Shown here in pieces: positions 38,082 through 50,226 of a stretch of DNA of 64,000 nt; position 1 is the stretch's first letter, and each line of letters starts with the position of its first letter. The notes under the pieces are model-generated. The model did no database searches, was not told the DNA's origin, and saw only the letters and a list, made by a program, of their open reading frames with translations. This stretch comes from Hymenoscyphus infarciens (lineage: Eukaryota; Ascomycota; Leotiomycetes; Helotiales; Helotiaceae), in contig LLCB01000150.1 of the NCBI GenBank assembly GCA_001414345.1, positions 229,390 through 293,389 on the forward strand. Direction: 5' to 3'. The position numbers and the translations under genes were made by a program.

Positions 38082-38478
38082 TGCTACAGGTTTAGGAAGT
38101 TCTTTTACCTAAAAGGGGGCGTAGTTTGTTTTCAATTGGCGTTTTCGTTGAATACCCTGGGTGTTGTTTTATGAAATGAGCTAGTTAGTAGTACTGAGCC
38201 AGCTAAAATTGGATTTTGAGGTTCATTGTGTCTGCTATTTTCGTGTCTATACCCTCTTGTACCTTTGTATTTCATGTTTTACGCTAGAGGAAGTATTTAC
38301 CTAGACACGGTTCCAAGAATAGAGGAATGGAAGGAGATGCAGGAACCATCATTTTGTAGTTCTCATTGCTTTTGCGTATAGATACAAATTTCCATTTCAC
38401 ACTCTTATACCGTGCTACGCACTGCTAGCAAGGGATATACATCTAGTATCTGAAATCTACATTCAAGCCGACTCAAAA

Positions 38479-40606
38479 TCACAAAGCATCGACACCTTCC
38501 ACTGATCCTAAAACCGTACCAACGAGATGAACACTACCCGTGACGAAAACTTCCACCTTCTCCCCTTCTTTTTCTTCCTCCGGGGAGTTTCTCTCCACGT
38601 TGTCGGATTTTCTGGTCTTGGGCAAGGAGCGTACGTATTTGAATGCGTCATCGAGACTTGGGAGGACGTTTATTTGTGTTAAAGGAAGACCTGCGGTTGT
38701 GGATAAGGGTTGGAATATTGATGCGAGATCTCTCCATTTTGTTGCGAAGAGGGTTTGAAGGCTTAGGGACGTTATTGCTTGGGTGTCGTTTGCTGCGTTT
38801 ATGAAATCTGTTTTGGGGGTGTGTGAGCTTGTGATATTATGGGCGGAGGGGAAATATCGGGAACTCGAACCTTTCTTGTTTGATAAGGATGGGAGAAGAA
38901 CCGTAGGACAAAATATAATATGATCAAAAATGACATTATGTGATTTAATAGCGTGGTAGAGATCTTCGAGTAGTTCGATGGCCTCGCGATGTCCTTGCTG
39001 ATTGAAGATCAAAACACGAGTTGCTTTTCTATTTTCAAATTTTATTAACTTTCGGGAGGAATATAAAGGAAAGACAGAGAGAACGTACTTCTTCAGCGTC
39101 TCCTCACTGAACCATGTGGATGCGACGACAATACTATCAGCTGTATGCGCACCATCCATATACCAAGTCACACCCCCCTCAACTTTCTTTTCGAATCGCC
39201 CTCTCCAAACCACTTGTTCAATCCCGTCTCTAAACGCCTTCGGTAATTCCTTGGACTGGACCCCGAACCCGGGATCCATTTTCCTCAAAAGAGTCTCCGT
39301 CATGGCAATAGCTAAACTTGCATTCCCCTTTTGGAACTCGGCATCAGGTCGTACCCTCACACCTTCTAGCCTAGGATCTTGCTTCACAACTCGAAGTGAC
39401 TCAACACCACGTTCCTCGGCTCTGGATTTGATAACATTCATAGCCCCCTTCCTCTGCGGCACTGTAAAAGAAGGCACTCGGAGTTTCTGAATCCCAGCTT
39501 TATGCCAAGCAATTTCTTCAATGCTTGCCCCAAGAGCGAAAGTATGATCAATACCCAAAGTCGTAATCCCCGTAGCAACAGGTCTTTGCACAATATTCGT
39601 GGAATCATATTCACCACCCACACCTACCTCATAAATCGCAGCATCCACCTGCTCCGAGAGGAAAACGTGGTAGGAGAGAAGTGTCAAGAAACGGAAGTAA
39701 ACAGGTTTTGGAACACTAGGCGAGGACGAGAGGATATCCCAGAGTTGGAAGAAGTATTTTGCGAACAGGGGAGCGGGGAGGGGGAGGGAATTTATTCGGA
39801 TGCGTTCCCGGACTGCTATCAAGTGGGGGGATGTGAAGAGTCCGATTTTTTGCGGCGAGGTTGGTGATGATTTTTGGTGCTGGGAGAGGATTGAGGAGAT
39901 GTAGGCGCAGGTTGAGCCTTTGCCTTTGGTGCCCGCGATGTGGAGGATGTTGAGGCGAGAAAGATCGTTTTGCTTGGGAGAATCAGCCTGCAGTACTTTT
40001 GAAACTCCAAATTGAAAATCATGGCAATTAAGTAAACGGCTGTTGTGAAAACAACAACAAATAAAGATGGGAACTAGAGAGAGACAACGTGGTCCAAAAT
40101 GAGTAATCGAGGAAAATGCAGTGGGGGGATGAAGCAACAAATGGGAAAGAGAAATTCAAAATTGACGCTGCTAATGAGCAAATTGATAATAAACATTTCA
40201 AAAAACACATAGTAAATTAAGGAAAGAAAAGAAACGCAAAAAAAGGGAGAACTAAGACAAAAATACGTGGTTATCGAAAGAGCCCTACATTGTACCCAAT
40301 TTTCTCCAAGCATCTCAAAATCTCCTCATTGGCAGTCTTATCAAGTCTAATGCCCTTGTCTCTTCTCTCCTGCAAAATGCTATATGGAGTTTGAAGGGTA
40401 TTTAGAAGTCCCACGGCATCCTATCAAAATGTAAGCATGCATCGCTGAAGAAAATCTCTTTCGGGAGTAGAGGGTACATCATAGCTTCGGCTTGCTACCA
40501 CCGAATGCCATTTTCGGAATGGTGGACTCCCGCCCGGAAAATATTTCCGAGCGGGGATTTGTCTACCTATAGTCCATATAGGTGCTCTCAAGAGGTGGGT
40601 CTTCAT
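38479..40606 (-). CDS. MET7: Folylpolyglutamate synthase (Met7-type)
   Basis: Four exons (40606-40478, 40420-40289, 39987-39089, 39028-38479) give 569 residues. Exons 1-2 read VASRSYD/DAVGLLNTLQTPYSIL, the conserved start of the family, after a basic N-terminus suited to mitochondrial import. Then come HIAGTKGKGSTCAY, GLFTSPHLIAVRERIRI, GVGGEYDSTN, HKAGIQKLRVP, WYMDGAHTADS and a C-terminal VFVTGSVHLVG. The enzyme polyglutamylates folates so that they are retained and used in one-carbon metabolism. The third-exon acceptor leaves an intron of 301 bp, unusually long here, so an extra small exon is possible. An in-frame ATG at 40699 could extend the N-terminus by 31 residues, right up to the RIP block. 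Confidence 0.87.
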
Positions 40607-40699
40607 CCCAGATATGTGGTGTTGAGATGAAAAGAGGCTTTGGTCGTTGATTTCCAGATTCGTCCCGAGTCGGTAAAACTTCGGGCGGGCGCGAATCAT

Positions 40700-40858
40700 A
40701 TAAATTAAACCTTAGACACTCTCTCTATCTCTTACTCTATGTCTAATTAGGCTTAGACGCTTTTTACTTTCTATGCTAGACTCTAAATCTTTAGAAATTA
40801 TTTTAATAAGACTTATATTATAAGATTTAAGTTCTTAACTTCTATTAAAAATTAATTA

Positions 40859-40899
<41 letters not shown>

Positions 40900-41770
40900 T
40901 TCTAAGTAATTCAAGACTTTTATTAATTCAAAGTTAGATATCTTCTAATAAATAGTATTCTAGGCTTTTAATAATAAAGTATAAGTTTAAAAACTAAGTA
41001 TATAATTCTAGACTTATATTCTTAAGATTTATAATTTACTTTTTTAAAAGTACTTAATAACTATATAAGTTATTAATACTAGATAAACTAGAGAGACTAG
41101 AAAAGCTATTAAGCTACTAGTATATAAAGAAACTACTCTATTTAAATAGATCTTTATAAAGTAAGTAAAAGAGAAAAAGAATAATTCTTTTAAGTAAATA
41201 AGCGCTCTCTTTTTCTCTATAAAGAATAGATATATTAGAGCTAGTTTAAAAACTAAGAATAGGCTTAAAAAAAGCTTTAATCTAGCTCTAGAATATACTT
41301 AAAGCTAGGCTTATAGAAAAATTCTTAAACTTTTAAAACTAAGAGATATTATATTAAAAAACAAAGAGAAAGCGAGAAAAGATCTTAGAAAAACTAAGCT
41401 CTAGCTCTAAAGTTAAAATCTTAAAATTACTCTTTTTTAAAGGAGTATATTAAAGCTATTTTAAAAGCTATTAAGATCAGAACTATAACAAAAGATGAAG
41501 TTTCTATTATTCTACTATATACTTAATTCTAGAGTTATTTAAGAGTTATAAAGTTCTAGAAGTAGAGAGTTTAAAACAAGGCCTTAAAACTCTTATTTTT
41601 AGGCCTTTAGTATAAGTCTTACTAAAGTTTCTTAGATACTACTTAGCTCTTTTTAGATCTAGCGCTATAATTAGTTAAATTTAGAGAGAGTAGGGTCGGT
41701 AGGGAGGCTAGTAGAGAGAGTGATAGAGAGAGAAAAGAAAGAGCTAATAATAAAGGGTCTAAAACTGAGA
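40700..41770. repeat. RIP-mutated, TA-rich repeat block
   Basis: About 1.07 kb with very few CpG or CA dinucleotides and stops in every frame, starting abruptly at the 5' end of the MET7-type gene. I could not recognise a protein fragment. It includes the (CTA)13 microsatellite at 40861-40899. Confidence 0.6.
40861..40899. repeat. (CTA)13 microsatellite
   Basis: Thirteen uninterrupted CTA units. Confidence 0.95.
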
Positions 41771-43245
41771 TAAAGCATAGCCAACTATTCTGAACAGACG
41801 ATATCATGCGGTAGTAGATTTAGTTATATAAACCATCAAATCGAACCGACGTTGCAGCGCTATAGTAGATTTGAATTTGGACTCAAAAGACCCCGAAAAT
41901 AAGACTTCTTAAGGCTCCGAGATCATTCTGCTTCCTATGCGGTAACACGATTTCGTAATTGGATCCTTACCAAGTAACAACATACCATTCGGGGTATCTG
42001 TATCAAAAATTTTAAATACTAAAACTAATAGTTTCAGAAGTAACCTGCGAGGCGAGGTGCTGATCCTTTTCATAAAAGAAAACAAATCTCTGGGAAAACG
42101 CCTGGCCTCAGAACAGGTGACACTCCATGCAAGCACGTTAAACCACAATCAAAAAACCCCGCGTCGGGTTTGACTCTCTATTCGAGGAGAGGCTTGAATT
42201 GAGAAGTTGCAATTGTGGAAAGTGTCACTAACTGTATGTCTTCGTATGTCAAATATTGTACGATTATAGCACTTCATCTGCCATCATTTCTACTTCAGGG
42301 AATCGATTATCATGGCAAAGGGAATTATAAACTTGAACACAGTGGATGTTCATCAGGCCAACAATATTTTTGACATGGGGGAGGTAGCAGCTGCAGATGC
42401 CATGTGGCAAAGGAGAATAGACCATGAACCGTAACCGGTAAGTATTTACGGATTGAACAAATATAGCCTAAGTATTAGATATCTAACTGTGAAGAAACTC
42501 CCTTCATCAATCAACTTTATTCCTGTGCTTGCAATAGACAATCTAGCAAGCTTTTATGTCCTCTAAGGATGCTTCTATTATCCCGGTATTTTGGCAAATA
42601 TGTTCGTCAAAACTTTGACTTTCATCACCCTCCTTTACTGTCGGACTTGGAAGATTATCAAAGGCAACAGTAACTTTCAGCAATTGATTACACTGAGAAC
42701 TCTGCAAATAACATTGCAAAATTGGATACAAATCTTCTAATCAAATTCAATTACAGATTTCAGAATTCGTGGGTGGATCCTTTGTCTTCGCAATGTTCAC
42801 ACCATTTTGAACAAGTAACAACTGTAACATAGAAAAGCCCTTTCGTGGTGTGGGACGGCAGGAACTCTAATACAGAAATGGGAGAGCATGACAGTCCTTT
42901 TCCGTGGATAGGCCATAAATTTTAATCATGAGAGGAGAAAGAGGTCTTGAGATGAAAGTGCAGTTATTCAAGTGAGCCAAGATGAACAAAGGAAAGCGTT
43001 GATCAAGTTCGTAGCTGGTAATCAAATCAATATCCTACCAATGTGGACAATTTGAATTGGAGAAGAATACCATTTGTCCCAGGTTCATACAACAGAAGAA
43101 CGAGAACTTCACTGCAGCTTGTGTTGGCTATTCCTGGAAAGGGAATTTGCAGAAAGCATAATGTTATTCCTGAATTCAAGCTTAACCCCTAGTGAAATCA
43201 ACACACACATGATCCAAATTTTGACAGCAAGAACCGCACTTCTTC
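41771..43245. other. Intergenic region, no gene seen
   Basis: Composition is near normal. Only short, unremarkable frames; neither domain fragments nor paired repeats were found. Confidence 0.35.
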
Positions 43246-45892
43246 TTAGTTTCCTCCACGCCACAACCAGTTCTCGAAATCGCTAGTATCAAGTGACTTC
43301 GGTACCAACCCCTTTGCAATTCTCTTCTGTGAATAAGCCCCGAAGCTTTGATGCTCTTTCGGGTTTTCCGTGAACTTCTTTGTTCTCTTCGTCACTGGGC
43401 TGTCCTCCCCCTCACAAATAATCCTCGCTTTGTATCCCCTCTCAGCAAAAATACTTGCTCGAGCCTGATCGCCATGAACGATGCTGATTTGGAAAGCATC
43501 GTAGTAAAGTCTAGCAATCAGTCCACCTGCATCACCTCGGTATTCCTCCTCGAGAACTTGAAGCAAATGACGACAATCTGCGAGACAAGCGCCCGGCCTC
43601 TTCATTACTCTGTTCGGATCACCTATTACTTCGTCAAGGTGTTGCATTTGGGTGCGTCGAGCGTCGCTCCTTTCGCGGAGTGGAAGTGGAAGAGAGCAGA
43701 GAACACAAGTGCAGTCAAAACCGAAGCCCGCTTTGAGATGGCTCTGGCGGGTGTTGGCTGTGCCACCTTTATCGTATGAAATGGTGATTTCGTCCCCTGC
43801 TTTGATTAGGTCTGCACAACGAATAAAAGCTACGAATATATTCAGAATATTCACGATTTTCCACGGATAAAATACCCTTTGAATTATTCAAGAATAAGGA
43901 GCGTTTAGGGTATAAATAGTAGTCGTTTATTCATGAATATTCTGTATTCTCTACCCTTTTAGTATGGTTTCCCACTTATCTAAATATATATGAAAATCCC
44001 TTGAAATTATCTGCTTTAGTTGCTTTTGTCATCTCGATTAGGCTACGCCAAGGCGTTTCTAGGCTAAAAAGTAGATAAATTATTAAATGAGGTAAAAAGA
44101 GTAGAGCCTTTCGACCCTTAGTTTAAAGGTTACGTGTATAATGTTTTAGAAAGTGGGGACATGATACCCTATTTTACATGATATAAGTGATAAAGAGTAG
44201 GGACGATAGTAATCTATTAATAAAAATTAAAAGTAAGTAAATTTATAGTTTAGTTGTGTTTAAATATATATATAAAAAGGGAGTAAAATTCAACTTATAC
44301 GAACCCTCTATGCTAAGACCTAGGGGGCGGATATTAAGCTCAATAAATAGAAACTATTCGTAATATATTCATTTAAGCTCTTATTACTCGAATAATTGCT
44401 CGAATACTATATATTTATTTAATATTTATGATGAATAATTAATATTTTTTTCATCTATTCGTTGTGCAGACCTAGCTTTGATGTCGCTGATTGCGTGGAT
44501 GGTCTCTGAATTCGTGTCGCTGTTCCAACTATTGTGAGAATTGGGGAGACAGCTGTGGTTTATGAGGGAAACAGTTGGGTAGACCCCGCCTATCACAGCA
44601 TCAACACCACATGGAAGGGCGTTGGTCTTGACAATACCGCTAAATGGGTACTTTCCGGGGAAATTGTTGTGAAGTTTGAGAAAGTTTCGTTGCTTGGTCT
44701 TTGACAGTCCCTTGAGTTGAGTTGCAATGCTGCTCTCCAGTGTGCTGATTGAAGATATGTTTTGAGTTGTGAAGAAAGGCTTCTCGCAAAGGATGCGTTT
44801 GCCCTGGGTGATGTTGAAGCGAGCTATGAGACCTCTTCCCTTTCCCGGTATTTGCCTTTCCTCGAAAACTCGCATTCCACTGGGGGGAGCAGGCCCAAAG
44901 ACTAACTCGGCTATGCGCGCTGGATCATCAAGCTCATCGTTCTAGTAGAAAAGGATTAAAAGCGATCAATATGCGATCTCGCATGTTCTATGACAAACCT
45001 GATCATGAGACTTGAACGAATCATTAACTTCCCACCAGTCGTAGAAACCAGAAGTGTCCCAAAATTCGTTCCAGTATTTAATGCGAGTGCCGAAATAGTA
45101 TTTTGCGATGCGGGTGACTGTATCGAGATATTCTTGAGCCTTGCCACTGCTCCCGGAGATCTTCGAGCTGAAGCGTAGAAACTTATGGCCTTCAAAGGGG
45201 AGCGTAGGGCCCTCGCCGACGTTGAAAAATATGTAATTGTGTTTGATTTCGACTTGTTCGTCATTTTGGTAACGTTCCTTGATGATTCTGATGAAAGACT
45301 GCCAGTTTTGCTTGTCTCCTGCATCCTTTGACAGATGGGGGACCATGTCAAACCCTGCGTCTATTCCCATGGCTGCCAATTGTGCTCGAAGTAAAATGCC
45401 GTTAATTTTTGCGGACTGGAAATGATAGTGAATTAAAATATCTGAGAAGGATTGCACAGTTTTTAAGTAGACTAGATGAGGTATTCAGATTTGAAGGGTG
45501 GTGCCACGTCTCTTGCCGCGGGGGTGATGGTTGCACAGCATAAATTCCCGCTTCATGCCCGCATCATGTCGGCATCATGTTTGCTGCCAGAGATAAAAGA
45601 GCTCCAATATTGGTTCTGCATACCCGTAATCTATGAAGGATGAGAGTTGAAACTGTTGTCCAAGCTGATTCATGAAATAAGAAACGATATGAGTTAATTC
45701 TCAGAGCCGACTGGCACGATGGTGATGTAAATCCTCTGTGAGAAGAAATAATTGCATTCTCGATCCGTTTGTTAGAAGGGAATTTCTTTCAACGCTAAAG
45801 ACGGAAATATACATCACCTTGATGTTTGCTAATTTCTCCCATCCAGGCATAATGCACTTGGGCATGAAACGCGGTTCGAATTCCTTCTGCAT
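43246..45892 (-). pseudogene. SET-domain protein gene split by a MITE
   Basis: Exons read (from 5') 45892-45818, 45415-44999, then 44941 onward into the SET domain. The SET part has GKGRGLIARFNI, LHNNFPGKYPFSG, VYPTVSLINHSCLPNSHNS, then after the insertion GDEITISYDKGG, the CTCVLCSLP post-SET cysteines and an FENWLWR-type end. SET proteins of this class are lysine methyltransferase-like. At 44474/43807 a 668-bp element interrupts codons DIKA/GDE and adds a stop 16 codons later; both sides remain in register across the duplicated target. Everything else is free of stops, so inactivation looks recent. The 5' end is uncertain: an upstream exon is likely and the first intron shown would be 402 bp. 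Confidence 0.8.
43807..44474. mobile_element. hAT-type MITE inserted in the SET gene
   Basis: The 668-bp element has 19-bp perfect terminal inverted repeats, TAGGTCTGCACAACGAATA at both ends. It is flanked by a perfect 8-bp target duplication GCTTTGAT (43799-43806 and 44475-44482). Eight-base duplications with a TAG-starting terminus are diagnostic of the hAT superfamily. No coding capacity. The interior is AT-rich with several ATTCA/GAATATT-type short repeats. Confidence 0.9.
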
Positions 45893-46030
45893 CTCTGCCC
45901 AGGCTGTTAAATCAGTTAATTAGGATCTTTGCGTACGTGGTAGATGAGAGACAAGACTTCCGCTCCCGGAAAATCAAACAGGAAATTTTTCATCGTCACC
46001 TAGGATTATCCAGGAGTGGAGTACATGATT

Positions 46031-47733
46031 TCAAACCTTTCTCTTGCGAAAATTACGAGTGGAACAAAGATTCTTAACACTGTCCGCCAAAAAGTCCTTC
46101 GGAACATTAACCCTGAAAAAACTCGCATTCCCCAAAAATATATTCAATAAAGAAATCCCCGGCGCAGTGCCCATCACCCAATCCCAAGTTTTCTTCTCCT
46201 CAGCTTCCAGAATCCCTTCTTGGACTTGATGCATGAAGGGTCTGAGTTTCTGCTCGTAAGCCTTGAGAGCCTTTGTAAGGGCCTGTTTGGCTCGTGCATA
46301 TCTAAGATATGCACCACCAAAAACCAGGAGGTAATATATATATATATATATATGTATATACACCAAGTATTTATATACACCAGTGCTTAGCATGCATATT
46401 TAAAAGTGATGCAAATCCCTCGTTTAACCTCGTATATCTTAGTACATATATAAATAGGATATACACCACCAAAAAAAGATTTAGACCTCTAGAGGTGTAA
46501 ATCTTTAAAACTTCATACATATATGTTTTCTTACTACTATTAAGACACCCATCTATGCCACTTACTAAGAATGTGCACAGGGATATGCACCAGGATATGC
46601 AAGCCAAACGATCACTTGATATATTAAGAAACAGTTGATGAGATGCACCAACTTATACGAGGTCACTATTCAGGACATCTCGTCAAATATCCATGCATAT
46701 ATTTAAATAATTTATGCGAGCCAAACTGGCCCTAAGTCCCTCTTTCTCACTGACATCACCTCGGCCACGATATTGCCCAATCAGCAGGAGTAGTACCCAT
46801 CCCCGTATTAGGACTCGGACAATACGCCGCATAACCAACCAAAACCGCCTTACCCTTCGACTAACCAGGACTCTCACAATAAAAATCCTCATCCTTGACA
46901 TCCTCAACCATGGCCCTACAAATCTCCTCACTCTGCCATCCCGCACCTTGAAAAATTTCCGCAATCGCAAGTTTCTGCTCTGCAGCATTTTTCTGTTGAC
47001 GAGCCTTATTAAGTCTCTCGGAAGAAGGTTTCCCACTGATGTAAACTTGCATGTTTGTGGGAGAATGTCTTCGAGTCATTATACCTCGGTTTCCGGGCGC
47101 ATTGTAGAGGGTTGCTATGTATTCCTCTCCAGGGCGAATGGGAAGGGGGACGGTGAAGTATGCGACGTACATACCTCTATTGATGCCGCCGAGAGGATGG
47201 AAGAATTTGTCGACTTGGCTTGGTTGTGTTCCGAGCATCAGTTTGCGGGTACGTGGGCCCTACATAGTAACATCCAAAACAAATCTTACCGTCTTCCCAT
47301 CCTTGAACCTCACCTCAACCCCACAACCTCCCCCCCAAAAACATACTTACAACCCCCAACCTTCTCCACAGCCCCAACCAAAACCTGGCAAAAATCCCCC
47401 CTCATAATCTCAAACTCAGAAATAAAACTCTGTTCTTCCTTCCCATTTCCCGGTACTGTCCTCATTCTTAGGAAACCAAGCCCTCCGTCTCCCCCTCTTA
47501 TCAACAACCTGCAACCCCTGTTCCTTCGCTATCTTAGCACGAAAAGCTTCCTTAATATCCATCCGTTTTATAACTTCGATACTATGACCTCCGAGGTCTA
47601 TTTACAAGCCACCGGTTTAGAAAGAGGGAAAACGTTCAAGGGCTGTGATAGAGTGACCCAGTTTTGAGAGCCAGAGGGCGAGGGAGTTCCCGGCTATGCC
47701 GGCGCCGACTATAAGGACTCTTAGGGGTGGCAT
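46031..47733 (-). pseudogene. FAD-dependent monooxygenase, broken by stops and a MITE
   Basis: The frame opens at ATG 47733 with PPLRVLIVGAGIAGNSLALW (Rossmann GxGxxG). It then hits stops where the family has sense codons (in PSF*TGGL*IDL), a frameshift near 47440 and a stop before SKGKAVLVGYAAYCPSPNTGMGTT, the second FAD motif. The C-terminal part, LTKALKAYEQKLRPFMHQVQ to FFRVNVPKDF, continues only beyond a 454-bp MITE at 46279-46732. Relatives are aromatic-ring or polyketide hydroxylases of the PHBH class, common in secondary metabolism. Several stops fit C-to-T changes (CAA to TAA, TGG to TAG), consistent with RIP leakage or long disuse. Confidence 0.82.
46279..46732. mobile_element. PIF/Harbinger-type MITE
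   Basis: The left end GGGCCTGTTTGGCTCG and the reverse complement of the right end GGGCCAGTTTGGCTCG match at 15 of 16 positions. A 3-bp target duplication TAA flanks the element (46276-46278 and 46733-46735). GGGCC-starting ends with TAA/TTA duplications are the PIF/Harbinger (Tourist) signature. It has no coding capacity; the interior holds a TA microsatellite (about 46335-46353) and repeated ATGCACCA/ACACCACCAAAA motifs. Confidence 0.82.
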
Positions 47734-48429
47734 CTTGGTTTGAGCTTAGTGGAAAGATAGGGCGAAGAGCGTTTAACAGTATTATGGGATTTTGGGACAG
47801 AAGTATTTGATTATGTGTTGTGCTGCTACCGACCGAGAGCCTTTGTCGCCAACTCGAATCCTCGAAGCGAAACAAAGGTCCAATCATTGCTCTGCATACA
47901 GCTACTTATTAGAAAATGCATGAGAGAGTTAAGTGTATTTACTAGTACTATCCGAAAAGGTTGGAGCGAAGAAATCCAATTTCTAGAATCTAGTTCCTCT
48001 AAACAGTCTCGGGAATAACTTCGGAAACAGTTGCATTTGTCCTCGGGTTTCTACATCAGTAGGAAGAAATGACCGTAACACATACAGCAGCTTGTGCATA
48101 TCCCATTTGCTGTATTCCGAGAACTATAAATAGTGAACTCAAGCAAGTCAACCATTGAAGTGAAATGAGGAAATCTTTCGGAATTAACCATGCACGTGAA
48201 CTGTGTATCCCCGAACCAAGCGGTCGACTGAAAACATCGCCTTAAAATTGAATTAAACCTTTTAAATAATTGACATCGAGTTAAATCGTATCCTTCTAGA
48301 AATTGGGAATGAAATGTGTTTTCGAATATCCAAGTTTCTTGCAAAGTAGTACAGTTGTTGTAATAATAATACATCGGAGTAACAAAAATGAGACAAAGAA
48401 TAAAAATTCAGATAGCAGGGCAATACTAG
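47734..48429. other. Intergenic region between two pseudogenes
   Basis: No gene seen; AT-rich with short frames only. Confidence 0.35.
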
Positions 48430-49557
48430 AAACAAGACTTATAAGTTGAACCACAAAAGAAGGAGAATCAGGCAGCCTAGTCCACTAGGAAAAGGTGGAA
48501 TCTGGAAGTCAGTATCCATATTCAAGTCCAATCCTTGTCCGCTGGAAATGTTTGCATATATGGAGCCGGAACTGTTCGTTTTGAGATTATCACGACAGAT
48601 TTGAAGGCTATCTCTTGCACTCTGCGCAATCTTGAGCTCTGAAGATGTACCTGCTTCTATTGCTTTGACTTGTGCTAGAATCATGTAGAGAAACATATGG
48701 CTTTTGATGTTTGTCTTGTCTTGTTGAATGCGTGCTAAAGACAGTGAGATTATATCTTCCAATGATCTCTTTAGAAGTTCTCTGTGCTTGGAATTTTGAT
48801 GAAGCGTTCCGTCGTGTCTCTGCGACTCGGCTTAAGCGACGAGCTCGAGGCTGATAGCAGTACCTGCTAACCTGAATCCTTCTCTGAAGATGCCGCCACC
48901 AAGAGACATGAGACGAGAGAAGCCATCATCTGGTTCAGGTGAAAGGCGGTACTCGATTCATTCATCTCATCGTCGTTGACACTGGAAGTCCAAGGAAGAC
49001 TGTAAGAGCATTTCAAGGACAGTAGACCAGGATCTCCTCCGGTATTGTTCCCAGAAAGTAGGTACATGAATGATACGGTACATAGACTCGAGCACTCCAA
49101 AATATAAGGATACCATCCGGTCAGCAACCTGGCAGGAAGGAAGTAGCAAGCCGAGTTCTAGATAAGAGAGGCCAGGTCGTCCTCCTTTAATACTGCTCGC
49201 AAGCCTTTTGCATTGTTGAAGGACCGACTTTTAATAAACCAACTATCTAGTTTCAGAAGACTATAATAAAACATCACTCCCATGGCCACAAGCCTCAGCA
49301 TAACATGCTATAACAGGTGAAAACTTAAAAGATGCTTAGTACAAAAAATGCAAAATTGCGGAAGCACATTATCACAATATGGATTACCTCTTTAGCTGTT
49401 CCCAATCAATCGCTCCATTGAAACATCCTCGTCTTTTTCATAATTATCTTCGAATCATGGAGTCCTGCAGCCTGGGCCAGTAGATCTTGACCTTTCGACG
49501 GCGGCACTCGAGGCAACTCAGCGCGGGTCTTCGCCTTCGAAGCAGCCGTCGCTCCAT
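48430..49557 (-). pseudogene. Remnant of a Zn2Cys6 transcription factor
   Basis: ATG at 49557 opens MERRLLRRRRPALSCLECRRRKVK, the first half of a Zn2Cys6 DNA-binding domain. The frame then leaves the motif: the remaining four cysteines are missing and a stop follows. Further down, LELGLLLPSCQVADRMVSLYFG and YRIIHVPTFWEQYRR match the start of the fungal-specific transcription factor domain, but frames shift and stop. The segment at 48762-48439 encodes a possible C-terminal piece. Such regulators often sit in biosynthetic clusters, as next to the monooxygenase here. A functional gene is not recoverable by splicing as far as I can see. Confidence 0.65.
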
Positions 49558-50226
49558 GCTACCCACCCAATTGTCTCGACCTCAAGCACGAGGTCGACTG
49601 AGGGAGAGTCTGGTGTTCAAGCGAAGGAGCAACCTCGCAGAAATTCCCGGGAGAATGCAACACTATTTGAGAGCAGAACACTCTTGGATTTGTAGTTCAA
49701 GAACAAGAATTTGCTAACGGACAACGAAAACAGAATGCCAAGTAAGTAAAGTGATTCGTGGAATGAAGAATAATGGGCGGGCAGGTGAGACATAGAATGA
49801 ATATAAAAGAGGTTGGGAATTCTGGGTGCGCACGGTGCATAACGCCAAGGACAGCCACGTGACTTCTTTAGCCCCCTTTCGTCCTGGCCGAATTTAGGTC
49901 CGACTCGCAATCCCTTCTCTTATAAAGCATCAAGCATGAGCCCAACATATTTCCCTTGCGTTGGCCGGTTCATTGGAAATATGTTACTATTTCCTAGACG
50001 ATGCAAGCCGGACAGCAGCCGAGTGCCAACAACGGTAAGGACGGCATCCACTTCCACTTCCACTTCCACTTCCCCCGGCTTCGGTCCCCCATTAGTGGGG
50101 GTCTTTTTAGTGGAGCACCAGGAGGTAAAAGTTCGCCATTCCTTTAGAAACGAGGCGCTCATGATTTTTACACGTTTTCTTTTTTGGAAGTTATTCCCCT
50201 GTCAATGGTTCCAGGACTGCGTTTCA
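49558..50226. other. Intergenic region upstream of the DHA2 transporter
   Basis: Contains a CACTTC-type microsatellite at about 50049-50073. The frame upstream of the transporter ATG is open from 49936, so a longer N-terminus is possible, but composition favours the start at 50227. Confidence 0.4.

Noticed and set aside
43807..44474. The SET-gene insertion as a long intron
   Set aside because: Borders are not GT-AG on the coding strand; the 8-bp duplication and inverted ends fit a transposon instead.
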